From Bactericera cockerelli (taxonomy: Eukaryota > Arthropoda > Insecta > Hemiptera > Triozidae): a stretch of DNA of 64,000 bases. Shown here in pieces: positions 63,178 through 64,000 of the stretch; the stretch's first letter is position 1; the number at the start of each line of letters is the position of its first letter. The notes under the pieces are model-generated. The model saw only the letters and a list, made by a program, of their open reading frames with translations. It made no database searches and was not told where the DNA came from. The translations under genes and the position numbers were made by a program. The stretch covers positions 24,240,935 through 24,304,934 of the forward strand of contig CM044963.1 in NCBI GenBank assembly GCA_024516035.1, given 5' to 3'.

Positions 63178-64000
63178 CACAATTGAAATAATGACTTGAT
63201 TTTTTTTAAAACCGAGTTTTTTTAATTTTTTATTTAGGATTAATAATTCTCGTCTAATTTTACACATTTTTCGTTAGTCATATCGAAAAACAAAACTAAA
63301 GTGTTGTACAGGGTGAGACATAATTTTTTTGTAACACCCTGTATATGGGCAGTCAAAGAGACGCAAAATTAAATATAAAGACTAAATATGCAAGAAAAAC
63401 TTTGATTTTTAATTAATCTAAAAAGTTATGGTGTTTTAAACTAATATTGTCGCATGGACCACCCTGTAGATATTTTCTTAAACCATCATATGGGTAGTCG
63501 AAACTGTCTAAAATTCAACGAGGAGTCCAAATCTGAAAGAAAAAAATGAATTCAAAAAGCCATGCTCAATTTTGTGTCTATACCTACCTACTTTTTATTT
63601 CAAGTTTTAAAATCATTCAGTGTGGACACCAAATTGAAAATGGCTTCAAATTCGTGTTTTTTACTTGTTTTTCCCACATGATTCGAAGTGTTTGTTGAAT
63701 TTTATACAACCTAGAGTACCTACATGATAGTTTAAGAAAATATCTACAGGGTGGTTCATGCGACAATATTAGTTAAAAAACCATAACTTTTTAGTTTAAT
63801 TAAAAATCAAAGTTTTTCTTGCATATTTAGTCTTTATATTTAATTTTGCGTCTCTCTGACTGCCCATATACAGGGTGTTACAAAAAAATTATGTCTCACC
63901 CTGTACAACACTTTAGTTTTGTTTTTCGATATGACTAACGAAAAATGTGTAAAATTAGACGAGAATTATTAATCCTAAATAAAAAATTAAAAAAACTCGG
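63178..64000. mobile_element. Large foldback element, cut by window end
   Basis: Arms 63212-63482 and 63731-64000 are inverse copies with about six differences. Within each arm lies a 33-bp mini-palindrome, CAGGGTGAGACATAATTTTT...CACCCTG (63309-63341 and 63871-63903), and a CAGGGTGGT end (63466 inverse, 63747). The inner 240 bp is also weakly palindromic (ATCATATGGGTAGTCG against CTACATGATAGT). The outer left end is TACAGGGTGGTTCACAAT at 63177; the right end lies beyond the window. Confidence 0.8.

Noticed and set aside
1..64000. Bacterial or viral gene cluster
   Set aside because: No operon-like coding, no ribosome-binding sites and no viral hallmark genes; splice sites, SINEs and LINEs fit an insect chromosome.

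Overview
The window is eukaryotic, AT-rich, repeat-dominated chromosomal DNA with almost no dense coding sequence. Several things point to an insect: tRNA-headed SINEs with TTA or AAT tails, a non-LTR retrotransposon of RTE-like type, hAT and Tc1/mariner elements with TA or 8-bp target duplications, many short elements ending in CAGGGTG, and very abundant GA/CT microsatellites. My best guess is a hemipteran such as a planthopper or leafhopper. That identification is an inference from repeat character, not from a diagnostic gene.

Host genes appear only as isolated exons in very large, transposon-filled introns. The clearest is the first coding exon of a Ras-family GTPase (56247-56411, +), with its P-loop, switch I and a GT donor. 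Two minus-strand exons (22702-22786 and 4128-4300) have good splice sites and compatible intron phases. Joined, they read like the start of a pancreatic-lipase-type enzyme up to its HG oxyanion-hole motif. A third small minus-strand exon-like block (55151-55218) is weaker and is not in phase with the lipase exons.

Layout. 1-13 kb: SINE fragments, purine tracts, a LINE C-terminal relic, a lipase-like exon, minisatellites and small palindromic MITEs. 13.4-17.1 kb: a near-complete LINE with an intact 1055-codon endonuclease/reverse-transcriptase ORF on the minus strand. 17-25 kb: nested foldback elements, SINEs and the other lipase-like exon. 25-36 kb: microsatellites, two kinds of tandem array and more SINEs. 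37.8-41.5 kb: hAT elements nested in one another, one with a perfect 8-bp target duplication. 41.9-42.5 kb: a nearly perfect 0.6-kb palindrome. 43-53 kb: SINEs and long GA/CT tracts. 53.6-54.5 kb: an internally deleted mariner-like element with perfect 27-bp ends. 56.2 kb: the Ras exon. 58-62 kb: pyrimidine and purine tracts. 62.8-64.0 kb: a regularly spaced array of CAGGGTG-ended units folding into a large inverted repeat cut by the window edge.

The most unusual signals are structural: the 41.9-kb palindrome, the terminal array, the telescoped foldback at 18.9 kb, a hairpin-plus-CGCC tail shared by three different repeat families, and a covarying terminal hairpin shared by two others. SINE and repeat families are named A-M here only for cross-reference; the names are mine.
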